Shown piece by piece: positions 38,196 to 47,792 of a stretch of 64,000 nt of DNA. The position numbers and the translations under genes are program-made. Position 1 is the stretch's first letter. Every line of letters begins with the position of its first letter. Under the pieces are notes generated by a model. The model was given only the letters and a program-made list of their open reading frames with translations, did not search any database and had not been told where the DNA came from. This stretch comes from Actinomycetota bacterium (GTDB lineage: Bacteria; Actinomycetota; Actinomycetes; S36-B12). The stretch is taken from assembly GCA_017856385.1 (NCBI GenBank), contig JAFMFD010000005.1:1-64000 (forward strand), written 5' to 3'.

Positions 38196-38993
38196 CTACG
38201 CGAACGTCGAGGCCACGAGGTCCCAGGCCAGCCGCAGGATCAGCACGCCGACGACCGCGAGGAAGACCACGCGGACGAACGCGCTGCCCCGCCGGATCGC
38301 CATTCGCGCTCCGATCACCGCGCCGATGACATTGCAGCAGGCCATGGCCGCCGCGAGCACCCACAGCACCGAGCCGGTCGCGGTGAAGACGACGAGTGCC
38401 GCGGCGTTCGTGCCGAGATTGACGATCTTGGCCGTGGCCGACGCGCGCAGGAACGAGTACCCCAGGACGGCAACCAGGACGAGCAGCAGGAACGATCCCG
38501 TCCCGGGACCGAGCAGTCCGTCGTAGAACCCGATCACCGCACCCGCCACGGCCGCGACTGCGTAGTGGCGGCGCCGGCCCTGCCACCGGAGCCGATCCTG
38601 CAGGCCCATGGACGGCTGGAGCAGCGTCCACAGCCACGCGGCCACGAGGAGGACGACGATCAGCGGGCGGAAGACCTCCACCGGGATCCGACTCGCGGTC
38701 GCCGCGCCCGCGGCACTGCCCAGGACTGCCGTCACCACCATCGGCAGTGCGGTGCGCACATCCGGTCGGGCCCTGCGCGTGTAGGTCACCGCGGCCGCGG
38801 TCGTCCCGGCGATGCTCGACGCTTTGTTCGTCGCGAGCGCCTGCACGGGCGCCGCCTCGGGCACCGCGAGGAGGAGCGCCGGCAGCTGCAGCAGGCCTCC
38901 CCCGCCCGCCACGGCATCGACCCATCCGGCCGCGAGCGCGGCGATGCACAGCAGGACGAGCATGCCGGTGTCGGGCATGCCGAGGGCCTCCAC
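38196..38993 (-). CDS. TauE/SafE (TSUP) family membrane transporter
   Basis: 265 residues with about eight TM segments. AGWVDAVAGGGGLLQLPALL at the N-terminus and GFYDGLLGPGTGSFLLLVLV in the middle are the two repeated TSUP motifs. Members export sulfite, sulfoacetate or other organic anions; the substrate here is unknown. The GTG start lies 3 bases after the HAD stop; the ATG five codons in is an alternative. It converges with DUF4439. Confidence 0.9.
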   Translation of the reverse strand: MEALGMPDTGMLVLLCIAALAAGWVDAVAGGGGLLQLPALLLAVPEAAPVQALATNKASSIAGTTAAAVTYTRRARPDVRTALPMVVTAVLGSAAGAATASRIPVEVFRPLIVVLLVAAWLWTLLQPSMGLQDRLRWQGRRRHYAVAAVAGAVIGFYDGLLGPGTGSFLLLVLVAVLGYSFLRASATAKIVNLGTNAAALVVFTATGSVLWVLAAAMACCNVIGAVIGARMAIRRGSAFVRVVFLAVVGVLILRLAWDLVASTFA

Positions 38994-38996
38994 GGC

Positions 38997-39710
38997 CTAC
39001 GCCCAGGACTCGAGGATCTCGAGGATGTCCCACGGCTCGTGGGCCACGGCATCCGGACGCGCCGACGCATCGGGCACCTGCTCCTCGGGCACTCTGGAGT
39101 GCGGGATCCAGATCGTGCGCATGCCCGCGCGCTGGGCGCCGGCGATGTCGTCCCAGAGTCGATCGCCCACGAAGACCGAGTCGCCTGCCGTGGTCCCCAG
39201 CCGCGCGAGGATCGCCTCGAACGCCTGGGCATGGGGCTTGGCGACCGGCATCTCGCTGGTGAACAGTGCGGCGTCGATGAGTCCGGTCAGGTCATCGCGC
39301 TCGAAGACCTCCTCATGGTGCGCCCGCGGCCACATGGTGTTGCTCAACACCCCGATCGCCCAGCCGCGCTCGCGCAGTGCGGCGAGCAGCGGCGGCACCT
39401 GCGGATGCGCGCACGTATGCGGGGCCCAGAAGTCCAGATACCCGGCGAGCGCACGCAGGTGCAGCGCGCTGGAGGTGTCGATGTCCTCGTCGAGGAACAG
39501 CTGCTCGAGCGCGCCGGCGGTGGTTGCTCCGTGCGACTCGCGCTGCACCTGCCACCGGTGCTCCTCGGCCGCCGCGAGACGCCGGGCGAGTGCGCCGGCG
39601 TGCTCAGGGTCGTACACCTCCGCGTAGGCGTACCACTGGGCGACGAGGTCGATGTCGTGCCAGGGCGTGATCGTGCCGCCCCAGTCGAAGACGACCGCCC
39701 GCGCCGCCAT
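38997..39710 (-). CDS. HAD superfamily hydrolase
   Basis: 237 residues. Motif I reads FDWGGTI, so the nucleophile Asp is present but the usual second Asp is Gly, as in HAD members with altered acid/base chemistry. Motif II GVLSNTMW, a lysine in VAKPHAQAF and motif III VFVGDRLWDD are intact. The substrate is unknown. Its start lies inside a 16-base tandem duplication at the proS 3' end. Confidence 0.88.
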   Translation of the reverse strand: MAARAVVFDWGGTITPWHDIDLVAQWYAYAEVYDPEHAGALARRLAAAEEHRWQVQRESHGATTAGALEQLFLDEDIDTSSALHLRALAGYLDFWAPHTCAHPQVPPLLAALRERGWAIGVLSNTMWPRAHHEEVFERDDLTGLIDAALFTSEMPVAKPHAQAFEAILARLGTTAGDSVFVGDRLWDDIAGAQRAGMRTIWIPHSRVPEEQVPDASARPDAVAHEPWDILEILESWA

Positions 39711-39736
39711 GTCAGGAGGCCGCCATGTCAGGAGGC
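39705..39736. repeat. 16-bp tandem duplication at the proS/HAD junction
   Basis: Two adjacent copies of CGCCATGTCAGGAGGC (plus strand). On the coding strand each copy carries a stop-start unit TGACATGG, so a 4-codon ORF (MAAS) lies between the proS stop and the HAD start. Confidence 0.9.
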
Positions 39737-41491
39737 CGTGATGCCTCGGATGACGGCGACCGCGTCCGCAACGTCGACGTCCTGCCGCTCACCCGAGCGC
39801 CGGTCCTTGACCTCGACCTGCCCGTCGGTGAGCCGCTTGCCGATGACGACGATGGTCGGCACGCCGAGCAGCTCGGAGTCGTTGAACTTCACGCCGGGCG
39901 ACACGCCGCGCCGATCGTCGTAGAGCACCCGCACGCCGGCCGCGTCGAGCTCGGCAGCCAGGCGCTCGGCCACCTCGAACGGCTCGTCAGCCTTGCCGGT
40001 CGCCACCAGATGGACATCGGCCGGAGCCACTTCCCGGGGCCAGACGAGCCCGTGCTCGTCGTGCCACTGCTCGGCGATGGCCGCGACGGCCCGCGAGACC
40101 CCGATGCCGTACGAGCCCATCGTCACGGTCACCAGCCGGCCGTTCTCGTCGAGCACCCGCAGGTCGAGGGCCTCGGCGTACTTGCGTCCGAGCTGGAAGA
40201 TGTGGCCGATCTCGATACCGCGCGCGAGCGTGAGCACCCCTCCGCACGCGGGGCATGCGTCACCCTCGCGGACATCGGCCACGTCGAGGACTCCGTCGCC
40301 GGTGAAGTCGCGTCCGGCGACGAGGTCGTAGACGTGACGGCCGGGCTCGTTGGCCCCCGTGATCCAGCGCGAGCCCTCGACGACCCTTGGGTCGAGCAGG
40401 TAGCGCACGCCATGGGCCTCGCCGAGGGCCGCCGGGCCGATGTAGCCCTTCACGAGTGAGGGGTAGGCCGCGAAGTCGGCCTCCTCGAACACCTGTGGCA
40501 CTCCGGGCTGGATCGCGGCCTCAAGACGCCGGACGTCGACATCGCGATCTCCGGGCAGGCCGACGGCAAGCGCAGTCCTCGACCCGTCCGGCGCTGTGAC
40601 CATGAACAGCACGTTCTTCAGGGTGTCGGACGCCGTCCATGGCCGGTCGTCGCGGACCAGGTCGGGACGCGAGTTGGACAGCGCGACGAGGGTCTCGATG
40701 GTCGGGCTGTCGGGCGTGGTCTCCACGTGCGCAGCGGGCACGCCCGCGGCGTCGAGCGCGGGTGGCACCGGCGTGAGGACGGCCTCGACATTGGCCGCAT
40801 AGGCGCAGGAGGTGCACCGGACGAAGGTGTCCTCGCCGACAGGGGTCGGGGCCAGGAACTCCTCGCTGGCCGACCCGCCCATGGCTCCGGAAGTCGCCGA
40901 CACGATCACGAAGTCGAGTCCGAGCCGCTCGAAGGTGGAGACGTACGCATCGCGATGCCTCTGGTACGAGACCGCAAGTCCCGCATCATCGACATCGAAC
41001 GAGTAGGAGTCCTTCATGACGAACTCGCGACCGCGCAGGATGCCGGCCCGTGGACGCGCCTCGTCGCGGTACTTGGACTGGATCTGGTAGATCACCAGCG
41101 GGAGGTCCTTGTAGGACGAGAACTCGCCCTTGACGAGGAGCGTGAACATCTCCTCATGCGTGGGGCCGAGCAGATAGTCCGCGCCCTTGCGGTCCTGCAG
41201 CCTGAACAGCGTGTCGCCGTACTCCGTCCACCGGTTCGTCTCCTCGTACGGCTCGCGCGGCAGCAGTGCCGGGAAGTGCACCTCCTGGAAACCCGCAGCA
41301 TCCATCTCGGCGCGCACGATGCGCTCGACATTGCGGTAGACCAGGTAGCCGAGCGGCAGCCACGTGAAGACGCCGGGCGCGACGCGCCGCACGTAGCCCG
41401 CTCTCACCAGCAGGCGGTGGCTGGGCACCTCTGCGTCAGCAGGGTCGTCCCTCAGGGTCCGCAGGAACAGCGTCGACATCCGCACGATCAC
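39728..41491 (-). CDS. proS: Prolyl-tRNA synthetase, bacterial type
   Basis: 587 residues. The class II catalytic core is split by the large INS editing domain (about 230-400) and ends with the anticodon-binding domain. [20 protein letters not shown] and the motif 2 segment [20 protein letters not shown] are clear. The GTG at 41491, giving M-I-V-R-M-S, follows a TAGGGT box by 7 bases and matches the N-terminus I recall for mycobacterial ProS; the ATG four codons later is less likely. Confidence 0.95.
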   Translation of the reverse strand: MIVRMSTLFLRTLRDDPADAEVPSHRLLVRAGYVRRVAPGVFTWLPLGYLVYRNVERIVRAEMDAAGFQEVHFPALLPREPYEETNRWTEYGDTLFRLQDRKGADYLLGPTHEEMFTLLVKGEFSSYKDLPLVIYQIQSKYRDEARPRAGILRGREFVMKDSYSFDVDDAGLAVSYQRHRDAYVSTFERLGLDFVIVSATSGAMGGSASEEFLAPTPVGEDTFVRCTSCAYAANVEAVLTPVPPALDAAGVPAAHVETTPDSPTIETLVALSNSRPDLVRDDRPWTASDTLKNVLFMVTAPDGSRTALAVGLPGDRDVDVRRLEAAIQPGVPQVFEEADFAAYPSLVKGYIGPAALGEAHGVRYLLDPRVVEGSRWITGANEPGRHVYDLVAGRDFTGDGVLDVADVREGDACPACGGVLTLARGIEIGHIFQLGRKYAEALDLRVLDENGRLVTVTMGSYGIGVSRAVAAIAEQWHDEHGLVWPREVAPADVHLVATGKADEPFEVAERLAAELDAAGVRVLYDDRRGVSPGVKFNDSELLGVPTIVVIGKRLTDGQVEVKDRRSGERQDVDVADAVAVIRGITAS

Positions 41492-41498
41492 GCGGCAC

Positions 41499-41504
41499 AC
41501 CCTA
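41499..41504 (-). promoter_or_regulatory. proS -10 box (leaderless)
   Basis: TAGGGT on the minus strand ends 7 bases before the GTG at 41491, in the short gap after the GNAT/DUF4081 gene. Confidence 0.5.
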
Positions 41505-41516
41505 GTCCCGGGGCCG

Positions 41517-42368
41517 TCAGAACAGGACGGTGGCGAACAGGCCGTGGTCGCGGAAGCCGACCGCCTCGTAGCAGCGTCGGGCCGCAGTGTTGTAGTCATT
41601 GACGTAGAGCGAGACCACCGGCGCGATCGTCGATCGCGACCATTCCACAACCGCCGCCATACCCGGGACCGACAGGCCGCGACCGCGGAACTGCGGGTTC
41701 ACCCACACGCCCTGCACCTGGCAGGCCGACGATGTCGCCGCGCCGATCTCCGCCTTGAACACCACGACACCGTTGTCGATGCGCACGAACGACCGGCCCG
41801 TGGAGATCAACTCTGCGATCCGGGCCCGGTACGCGGCGTGCATGCCCCCGGCCACCGGCGAGACCCCGACCTCCTCGGTGAACATCGCGACGCACGCGGG
41901 CACCAGGAGGTCGAGGTCCTGCAGGGTGGCCGGCCGTACGCACGGGTCCGGCACCGTGCGAGGCTCATGGTCGATGACGAGGAGCGGCTGGCACGCGCGG
42001 ACGTCACGGGCGGCGCCCCAGCGCTGCTGCAGGAGTGACCACAGGCCGAGCACCTCCTCCTGTGGTCCCACGATCGACGACGAGCGCCGCCCCGTGCCCC
42101 GCAGCCGCGAGGCGAAGGCGTCGCGGGCGGCCTCGGTCGTGCACACCGGCACGAGGTTCGCCCCGCAGTGCAGCATCGAGCGGAGTCCGTCGTCGTCGGT
42201 GAACCCGAGCAGCTCGCCACCCGTACGCCAGGGGTCGAGGCCGCCGGCCCGAACCCGCGAGGTCACGAAGCAGTGCGTGACCGGATCCTCGGCCAGCATC
42301 CGCTCCACCGCGGGCAGGTCCACCGGGCCCAGGCCGCGGACCTCGCCGACCGAGGCGAAGAGCGTCAC
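41517..42368 (-). CDS. GNAT acetyltransferase with DUF4081 domain
   Basis: 283 residues. The N-terminal half (about 1-130) is a DUF4081 domain and the C-terminal half a GNAT domain with [20 protein letters not shown] as acetyl-CoA loop and [20 protein letters not shown] as the last strand. The gene sits between ispG and proS in mycobacteria too, where its function is unknown. The GTG lies one base after the ispG stop. Confidence 0.88.
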   Translation of the reverse strand: MTLFASVGEVRGLGPVDLPAVERMLAEDPVTHCFVTSRVRAGGLDPWRTGGELLGFTDDDGLRSMLHCGANLVPVCTTEAARDAFASRLRGTGRRSSSIVGPQEEVLGLWSLLQQRWGAARDVRACQPLLVIDHEPRTVPDPCVRPATLQDLDLLVPACVAMFTEEVGVSPVAGGMHAAYRARIAELISTGRSFVRIDNGVVVFKAEIGAATSSACQVQGVWVNPQFRGRGLSVPGMAAVVEWSRSTIAPVVSLYVNDYNTAARRCYEAVGFRDHGLFATVLF

Positions 42369-42369
42369 G

Positions 42370-43527
42370 TCAGTCGACCGTCACCACGGGGGTGCCGCTC
42401 TCACCCGACATCTGCTCGGCCAGGGCCAGCGCCTCCTCGATGAGGGTCTCGACGATCTGGGACTCCGGCACGGTCTTGACGACCTCGCCGCGCACGAAGA
42501 TCTGGCCCTTGCCGTTGCCCGAGGCCACTCCGAGATCGGCCTCGCGCGCCTCTCCCGGCCCGTTCACGACGCAGCCCATGACGGCGACGCGCAGGGGGAC
42601 CTCGAGTCCCTCCAGGCCCGCGGTCACCTGCTCGGCCAGGGTGTAGACGTCGACCTGGGCGCGGCCGCAGGACGGGCACGACACGATCTCCAGCCCGCGC
42701 TGGCGCAGGTTGAGCGACTCGAGGATGGCGATCCCGACCTTGACCTCCTCGACGGGCGGTGCGGACAGGCTCACGCGGATGGTGTCACCGATGCCGCGGC
42801 TCAGCAGTCCGCCGAAGGCGACCGCCGACTTGACGGTGCCCTGGAATGCCGGACCGGCCTCGGTGACCCCGAGGTGGAGCGGGTAGTCGCACTGCTCGGC
42901 CAGCTGCATGTACGCCTGCATCATGACTACGGGGTCGTGGTGCTTCACCGAGATCTTGATGTCGCGGAAGTCGTGCTCCTCGAACAGCGACGCCTCCCAC
43001 AGGGCCGACTCGACGAGCGCCTCGGGCGTGGCCTTGCCGTACTTGTCCATCAGCCGCTTGTCGAGGGAGCCCGCGTTGACGCCGATCCGGATGGGCGTGC
43101 CGTGATCGCGTGCCGCGCGGGCGATCTCCCCCACCTTGTCGTCGAACTGCTTGATGTTGCCGGGATTCACGCGCACGCCGGCGCATCCGGCCTCGATCGC
43201 GGCGAACACGTACTTGGGTTGGAAGTGGATGTCGGCGATCACGGGGATGCCGCTCTTCCGGGCGATCTGGGGCAGCGCGTCTGCATCGTCCTGGCTGGGC
43301 ACCGCCACGCGCACCACCTGGCAGCCTGCCGCGGTGAGCTCTGCGATCTGCTGAAGAGTGGAGTTGACGTCCGCCGTGAGCGTCGTGCACATGGACTGCA
43401 CGCTCACCGGCGCGCCGCCGCCGACGGCGACGGGATGCGTGGGGTGGCGGAGCAGGATCTGGCGGGTGGTGCGACGCGGCGCCACGACCGCTGCGGGCGC
43501 GGAAGGCATGCCCAGGCTCACGCTCAC
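42370..43527 (-). CDS. ispG: 4-hydroxy-3-methylbut-2-enyl-diphosphate synthase IspG
   Basis: 385 residues. A TIM-barrel N-terminus with [20 protein letters not shown] and a C-terminal domain carrying the 4Fe-4S cysteines in SCPSCGRAQ and GCVVNGPGE are present. It converts MEcPP to HMBPP in the MEP isoprenoid pathway. dxr lies two genes upstream, with rseP between, the conserved actinobacterial order. The GTG is 6 bases after a CATGAT sequence, a one-mismatch leaderless -10. Confidence 0.95.
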   Translation of the reverse strand: MSVSLGMPSAPAAVVAPRRTTRQILLRHPTHPVAVGGGAPVSVQSMCTTLTADVNSTLQQIAELTAAGCQVVRVAVPSQDDADALPQIARKSGIPVIADIHFQPKYVFAAIEAGCAGVRVNPGNIKQFDDKVGEIARAARDHGTPIRIGVNAGSLDKRLMDKYGKATPEALVESALWEASLFEEHDFRDIKISVKHHDPVVMMQAYMQLAEQCDYPLHLGVTEAGPAFQGTVKSAVAFGGLLSRGIGDTIRVSLSAPPVEEVKVGIAILESLNLRQRGLEIVSCPSCGRAQVDVYTLAEQVTAGLEGLEVPLRVAVMGCVVNGPGEAREADLGVASGNGKGQIFVRGEVVKTVPESQIVETLIEEALALAEQMSGESGTPVVTVD

Positions 43528-43533
43528 AGGGGC

Positions 43534-43539
43534 ATCATG
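43534..43539 (-). promoter_or_regulatory. Possible ispG -10 box (leaderless)
   Basis: CATGAT on the minus strand, 6 bases before the GTG at 43527. It is one mismatch from TATGAT. Confidence 0.35.
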
Positions 43540-43555
43540 CCACCTGTCGCCCCTC

Positions 43556-44878
43556 TCAGCCGAGCGTGATCGGCTTGACCAGGTCCGCCCAGATGACGAC
43601 GACGCCCATCACGATGAGCACGCCGGCCACGACATAGGCGACCGGAAGCAGCCGCGCGGTGTCGACCGGTCCGGGATCCGGGCGCCCGGTCACTCGCGCC
43701 CACCACCGCCGCAGCGCCTCGTAGAGCGCGCCGGCCACGTGCCCGCCGTCGAGCGGCAGGATCGGCAGCAGGTTGAACAGGAACAGGAACAGGTTCAGCG
43801 AGGCCGCCAGGCCCAGGAACATGGCGAGCTTGGCCTCCATCGGCTGGTCCATCGCGGCCACCTCGCCGCCCAGCCGACTGACGCCGACGACGCTGACGGG
43901 GCTGTCGAGCTGCCGCTCCCCGCCGCCGAGCAGGGTCTGCGTCACGAGCTCGTACAGCCTGATCGGCAGCGAGAGCAGCGCCTGCGCCGACCGGACGGTC
44001 AGGTCCCACATGTGCGCCGGGATCGAGCTCCACGGCTGCGACTCCCATGTCGTGGTGGGCGCAAGGCCGAGGTACCCGGCGGTGACCAGCTCATCGGTGG
44101 GGTTGCCGGCCTCGTCGTACACCGGCCTCGTCGCCTCCCCGACTGTGACGTCGAGGTCGACCACCCCGCCGTCCCTCTCGACGGTCACCGTGGCCGCCTG
44201 CCCCGGGTTCGCGCGGATCCAGTCGGTCGCCGACCACCAGTCCGTTACCGGGCGGCCGTCGATGGCGACGAGCACGTCGCCGGGCCGGAAGCCGGCGGCC
44301 GCTGCGGGCGCCGGGACCGTGCCCGTGGGGCACTCGCCCGACGGCAGCGGCTCGCCCGTGGGCTGCGCCTGCGTGGGCAGGCATGCGCCGACCGACGAGA
44401 CCTGCAGGGTGGGCGATGGCATGCCGACTCCGACGAGCAGGATCGCGAAGAGGACGAAGGCGAACACGAGGTTCATGAACGGTCCGCCGAGCATGATGAT
44501 GATGCGCTTACGGACGGGCAGGCGGTAGAAGACCCGGTCCGCGTCCCCCGGCCCGATCTCCTCCAGCGACTGCTGCCGCGCCTGCGCGACCATGACGGCG
44601 AAGCGACCCGTCGTCATCGAGCGGGCGGTCCCCTCGGGATCGCCCTTGGCCGGCGGGAGCATGCCGATCATCCGAATGTATCCGCCCACGGGAATGGCCT
44701 TGAGGCCGTAGCGGGTCTCACCGCGCACGCGCGACCAGATCGTCGGTCCGAACCCGATCATGTACTCGGTGACCTTGACCCCGAACCTCTTGGCCGGGAC
44801 GAGGTGGCCCATCTCATGCAGCGCGATCGACAGGCCGATCACGACGACGAACACGAGGATGCCGAGGACCTCGAGCAT
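43556..44878 (-). CDS. rseP: Site-2 intramembrane metalloprotease (RseP/Rip1)
   Basis: 440 residues. The zinc motif HEMGH is at 21-25 in TM1, a central PDZ domain includes [16 protein letters not shown], and [12 protein letters not shown] near the C-terminus supplies the third zinc ligand. It cleaves anti-sigma factors inside the membrane; the mycobacterial homologue is Rip1. A loop between TM2 and PDZ has two cysteines. It starts directly after the dxr stop. Confidence 0.93.
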   Translation of the reverse strand: MLEVLGILVFVVVIGLSIALHEMGHLVPAKRFGVKVTEYMIGFGPTIWSRVRGETRYGLKAIPVGGYIRMIGMLPPAKGDPEGTARSMTTGRFAVMVAQARQQSLEEIGPGDADRVFYRLPVRKRIIIMLGGPFMNLVFAFVLFAILLVGVGMPSPTLQVSSVGACLPTQAQPTGEPLPSGECPTGTVPAPAAAAGFRPGDVLVAIDGRPVTDWWSATDWIRANPGQAATVTVERDGGVVDLDVTVGEATRPVYDEAGNPTDELVTAGYLGLAPTTTWESQPWSSIPAHMWDLTVRSAQALLSLPIRLYELVTQTLLGGGERQLDSPVSVVGVSRLGGEVAAMDQPMEAKLAMFLGLAASLNLFLFLFNLLPILPLDGGHVAGALYEALRRWWARVTGRPDPGPVDTARLLPVAYVVAGVLIVMGVVVIWADLVKPITLG

Positions 44879-46111
44879 TCAGCCTCCCGTGTCCGTGGCG
44901 TGGAACCCATCCCCCGCGATGAGCTCCTGGGCCCGGGTCCGGGCCCAGGCGTCCGCCGCATGGACGTCCGCCAGCGCGACGGCGTTCCCGTCGACCCAGG
45001 ACGCCCCGGCACCGCGTCCGGCACCGTCGAGATGCTCCTGCAGGACCCGCGCAATGGTCTCGACGATCGCAGGGAAGGCGATCGCACCCGCGAGGAAGGC
45101 CGCGACGGCGGCCTCGTCGGCCGCGTTGAATACGGCCGGAGCCGTGCCCCCCGCGCCACCGGCGACCCGCGCCCAGTGGACCGCCGGGAACGCCGCCTCG
45201 TCGAGCGGTTCGAACTGCCAGGACGCAGCACGGCTCCAGTCGAGGGCGGGAGCCGCGTCGGGGACGCGATGCGGGAAGGCCATGCCCCACGCAATGGGGA
45301 TGCGCATGTCTGGGGGGCTGGCCTGCGCGATGGTCGAGCCGTCGACGAACTCGACCATGGAGTGCACGATCGACTGCGGGTGCACGACCACGTCGATGGC
45401 CGCGAACGGGACGTCGAAGAGCAGGTGCGCCTCGATCACCTCGAGGCCCTTGTTGACCAGCGTGGCGGAGTTCACGGTCACCAGCGGCCCCATCGACCAC
45501 GTCGGATGCGCCAGGGCCTGCTCGACGGTCACGCCATGGAGTTGCTCCTGCGTCCACCCCCGGAACGGGCCGCCGCTGGCGGTCAGGACGAGGCGCCTGA
45601 CCTCCCGGGGGGCTCCGGACAGCAGGCACTGGGCGAGTGCCGAGTGCTCTGAGTCGACGGGGACGATCTGCCCCGGCCGCGCGACAGCCTTGACGAGGGA
45701 CCCCCCGATGATGAGGGACTCCTTATTCGCCAGCGCCAGAACGCTCCCGGCCTCCAGCGCTGCGAGGGTGGCGCCGAGCCCCGCGGCGCCCGCGACCCCG
45801 TTCACCACCGTATGGGCGTCCCACGCGGCCACGCGCGCACTCGCGTCCGGCCCGGAGACGATGTGCACCGACCGGCCGGCTGCCAGCGCGTCGATCGCCG
45901 CGCGGAGCGCCTGCTCGCTCGCGGCGTCGGGAACTCCGACGACCTCGACATCGAAGGCGACGACCTGACGGGCCAGCTCCGCCAGGCGCCCCGAACCGGC
46001 GGACAGGCCGACGACCCGGAACAGGTCCGGATTGCGCGCAGCGATGTCGAGGGCCTGCGTCCCGATGGAGCCGGTGCTCCCCAGGACGCAGATGCGGCGG
46101 ATCTCGGGCAT
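44879..46111 (-). CDS. dxr: 1-deoxy-D-xylulose-5-phosphate reductoisomerase
   Basis: 410 residues. The NADPH-binding motif [12 protein letters not shown] is at the N-terminus, [14 protein letters not shown] and [11 protein letters not shown] form the metal and substrate site. It makes MEP from DXP in isoprenoid synthesis, the same pathway as ispG downstream. The ATG has a GAGGAGA ribosome-binding site, and a TAGCCT box overlaps the pucR stop codon about 24 bases upstream. Confidence 0.95.
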   Translation of the reverse strand: MPEIRRICVLGSTGSIGTQALDIAARNPDLFRVVGLSAGSGRLAELARQVVAFDVEVVGVPDAASEQALRAAIDALAAGRSVHIVSGPDASARVAAWDAHTVVNGVAGAAGLGATLAALEAGSVLALANKESLIIGGSLVKAVARPGQIVPVDSEHSALAQCLLSGAPREVRRLVLTASGGPFRGWTQEQLHGVTVEQALAHPTWSMGPLVTVNSATLVNKGLEVIEAHLLFDVPFAAIDVVVHPQSIVHSMVEFVDGSTIAQASPPDMRIPIAWGMAFPHRVPDAAPALDWSRAASWQFEPLDEAAFPAVHWARVAGGAGGTAPAVFNAADEAAVAAFLAGAIAFPAIVETIARVLQEHLDGAGRGAGASWVDGNAVALADVHAADAWARTRAQELIAGDGFHATDTGG

Positions 46112-46134
46112 GCGCGTCTCCTCGGTTACCTACG

Positions 46135-46140
46135 AGGCTA
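46135..46140 (-). promoter_or_regulatory. Probable dxr -10 box
   Basis: TAGCCT on the minus strand, overlapping the stop codon of the PucR gene and leaving a short leader with a ribosome-binding site. Confidence 0.4.
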
Positions 46141-47679
46141 CCGGCGAACGCCGACAGAGCCCGCCCCGAGCGCTTCGGCAGCGGCCAGGGCGAACCACAG
46201 GTCGGCCCGCACGCCGGCATCCTCGAGCGAGCGACCGCAGATCGCCTCGGCGCGCCGGATCCGGTGCCGCACCGTGTGCCGGTGGATCCCCAGCTCCTGC
46301 GCGGTGGCATCCACCTGGCCGTGGTGAGCGAGCCATGCCCGCAGCGTCCCCAGCAGCTCTGCCCCCTCGCTGGACTGCAGCAGGGGCGCCAGGTAGGCCT
46401 GGGCCCACGCGGTCGCAGTCGCGGCGTCGACGAGGGATCCGAGGCTGCGGCTGCCGAGGTCCGCGTAGCGCTGGACGCCCACCCCGCGCGCCGCCTCTCG
46501 GGCCTGACCCAGCGCCTGGCGCACGTTCGTCGGATCCCTGAGGTCGGCCGGGTCGGAGATGCCGATGGCCAGGACCTCGTCACGCAGCGCGAGGTGCTCC
46601 AGCACGGCGGGCACCCGGCCCTCGTCGTCGACCGCGGCGAGGCCTACGGCCGTGGTCTCGGAATCCACCCCGAGGAGGAGGTCCTCACCGTCGACCGACC
46701 ATCGCGCGACCTCGGCCCGCGACCTGGGACGCACCTGCACGGCGATCACGACACACCTGGCCGGCTCCAGGCCGGTGAGCCCCACCTGGCGGGCGCGCTC
46801 GGACGACAGTCCCTCGATCGCGATGAGCTGCATCAGGATCCCGCGCCAGGCACCCATGCCTGCGCGCGCGGAGGCCAGGGCCATGCCCTGCCAGGAAAGC
46901 AGCGAGACCGCGAGGTTGAGGACCGCCTGGTCGGCGGTGGTGAGCGGGCGCGGACTGCCGACCGCGAGGAAGCCCTGCACCGTGTCGCGGACGCCGATCG
47001 GCACGAGCACGATGTGCTCGTCGGCAGTCACCAGGGAGGCCGACCCCAGCAGGCCGCGGGGTCGCAGGCGGTCGACCTCGCCGACCAGGTCCGAGGCGCG
47101 CCCCGCTGCCGAGGGCGGTGCGGCATCGAGCACGTCGCCGCCGACCCCGAGATGCAGCGCGAAGCCGCCGACGTGACGGGCGAGGACCGAGATCGCCGCC
47201 TCGGCAGCCGAGCCCTCGTCCTCGCCGCGTGCCGCCAGCACGGCTCGGATCATGCGGCGCTGGGCCTCGAAGGACGCCCCCGACTCCGCGTACTCCTCTG
47301 CCGCCAGCAGGCGCGAGACCGCGCGGCTCACCGCGACGAAGGGCACCGGTCGCCCGATCTCCAGCAGGGGAAGCCCGCTGGCCTCGGCCGCGGCAACGAG
47401 GGCGGGCGGCACCTCGTCGTGGTGCAGCCCGACACCGAACCCCAGACCGGCCGCACCGGCGCCCACGAGTCGTTCCACGTAGTCCGCACAGGCCTGCTGA
47501 CCGACCTCCATCGTCATGCCGGTGGTGAGCACCAGGTCCCCCGGCTCGATCCACGGCGTGGGGTCGGACTGCTCCGAGACGGCCACCCAGCGCAGCGGGC
47601 GACCCAGGCCGGTGCCGGGGGTGCACACGCGCAGGTCCAGATCGGCGAGTCGAACGACCTGCTCGAGGGTCACCGCCAT
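46138..47679 (-). CDS. PucR family transcriptional regulator
   Basis: 513 residues. An N-terminal PucR ligand-sensing domain (about 1-125) and a middle GGDEF-like region are followed by a C-terminal HTH_30 domain with QVDATAQELGIHRHTVRHRI. Such regulators control purine, GABA or polyamine catabolism. It is divergent from gabT, and an inverted repeat sits just upstream of its -10. The ATG follows TAATGT by 6 bases, so the transcript is probably leaderless. Confidence 0.9.
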   Translation of the reverse strand: MAVTLEQVVRLADLDLRVCTPGTGLGRPLRWVAVSEQSDPTPWIEPGDLVLTTGMTMEVGQQACADYVERLVGAGAAGLGFGVGLHHDEVPPALVAAAEASGLPLLEIGRPVPFVAVSRAVSRLLAAEEYAESGASFEAQRRMIRAVLAARGEDEGSAAEAAISVLARHVGGFALHLGVGGDVLDAAPPSAAGRASDLVGEVDRLRPRGLLGSASLVTADEHIVLVPIGVRDTVQGFLAVGSPRPLTTADQAVLNLAVSLLSWQGMALASARAGMGAWRGILMQLIAIEGLSSERARQVGLTGLEPARCVVIAVQVRPRSRAEVARWSVDGEDLLLGVDSETTAVGLAAVDDEGRVPAVLEHLALRDEVLAIGISDPADLRDPTNVRQALGQAREAARGVGVQRYADLGSRSLGSLVDAATATAWAQAYLAPLLQSSEGAELLGTLRAWLAHHGQVDATAQELGIHRHTVRHRIRRAEAICGRSLEDAGVRADLWFALAAAEALGAGSVGVRR

Positions 47680-47685
47680 GGCCGC

Positions 47686-47691
47686 ACATTA
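47686..47691 (-). promoter_or_regulatory. pucR-family gene -10 box (leaderless)
   Basis: TAATGT on the minus strand ends 6 bases before the ATG at 47679. Confidence 0.5.
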
Positions 47692-47692
47692 C

Positions 47693-47707
47693 TGCGTGGA
47701 CAACGCA
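47693..47707. promoter_or_regulatory. Candidate PucR operator
   Basis: Inverted repeat TGCGT-GGACA-ACGCA directly upstream of the PucR gene -10 and about 50 bases before the gabT -10, in the only intergenic region shared by the two divergent genes. Confidence 0.45.
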
Positions 47708-47756
47708 ATGCCACAGGATGCTCCACGCGGGCGTATGCCGAGACTGACATGACGCC

Positions 47757-47762
47757 TACGCT
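47757..47762 (+). promoter_or_regulatory. Possible gabT -10 box
   Basis: TACGCT, 30 bases before the gabT ATG, leaving a leader with a GAGGAG ribosome-binding site. No convincing -35 is seen, consistent with activator dependence. Confidence 0.35.
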
Positions 47763-47792
47763 CAGCAGCACCACCACGTACGAGGAGTCGCC

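Noticed and set aside
39705-39736. Direct repeat as insertion-sequence target duplication or att site
   Set aside because: The copies are adjacent with nothing between them and no integrase or transposase is nearby; simple tandem duplication explains it.
37773-39923. 716-codon plus-strand open frame
   Set aside because: Runs across DUF4439 in another phase and antisense to the TSUP and HAD genes; no domain.
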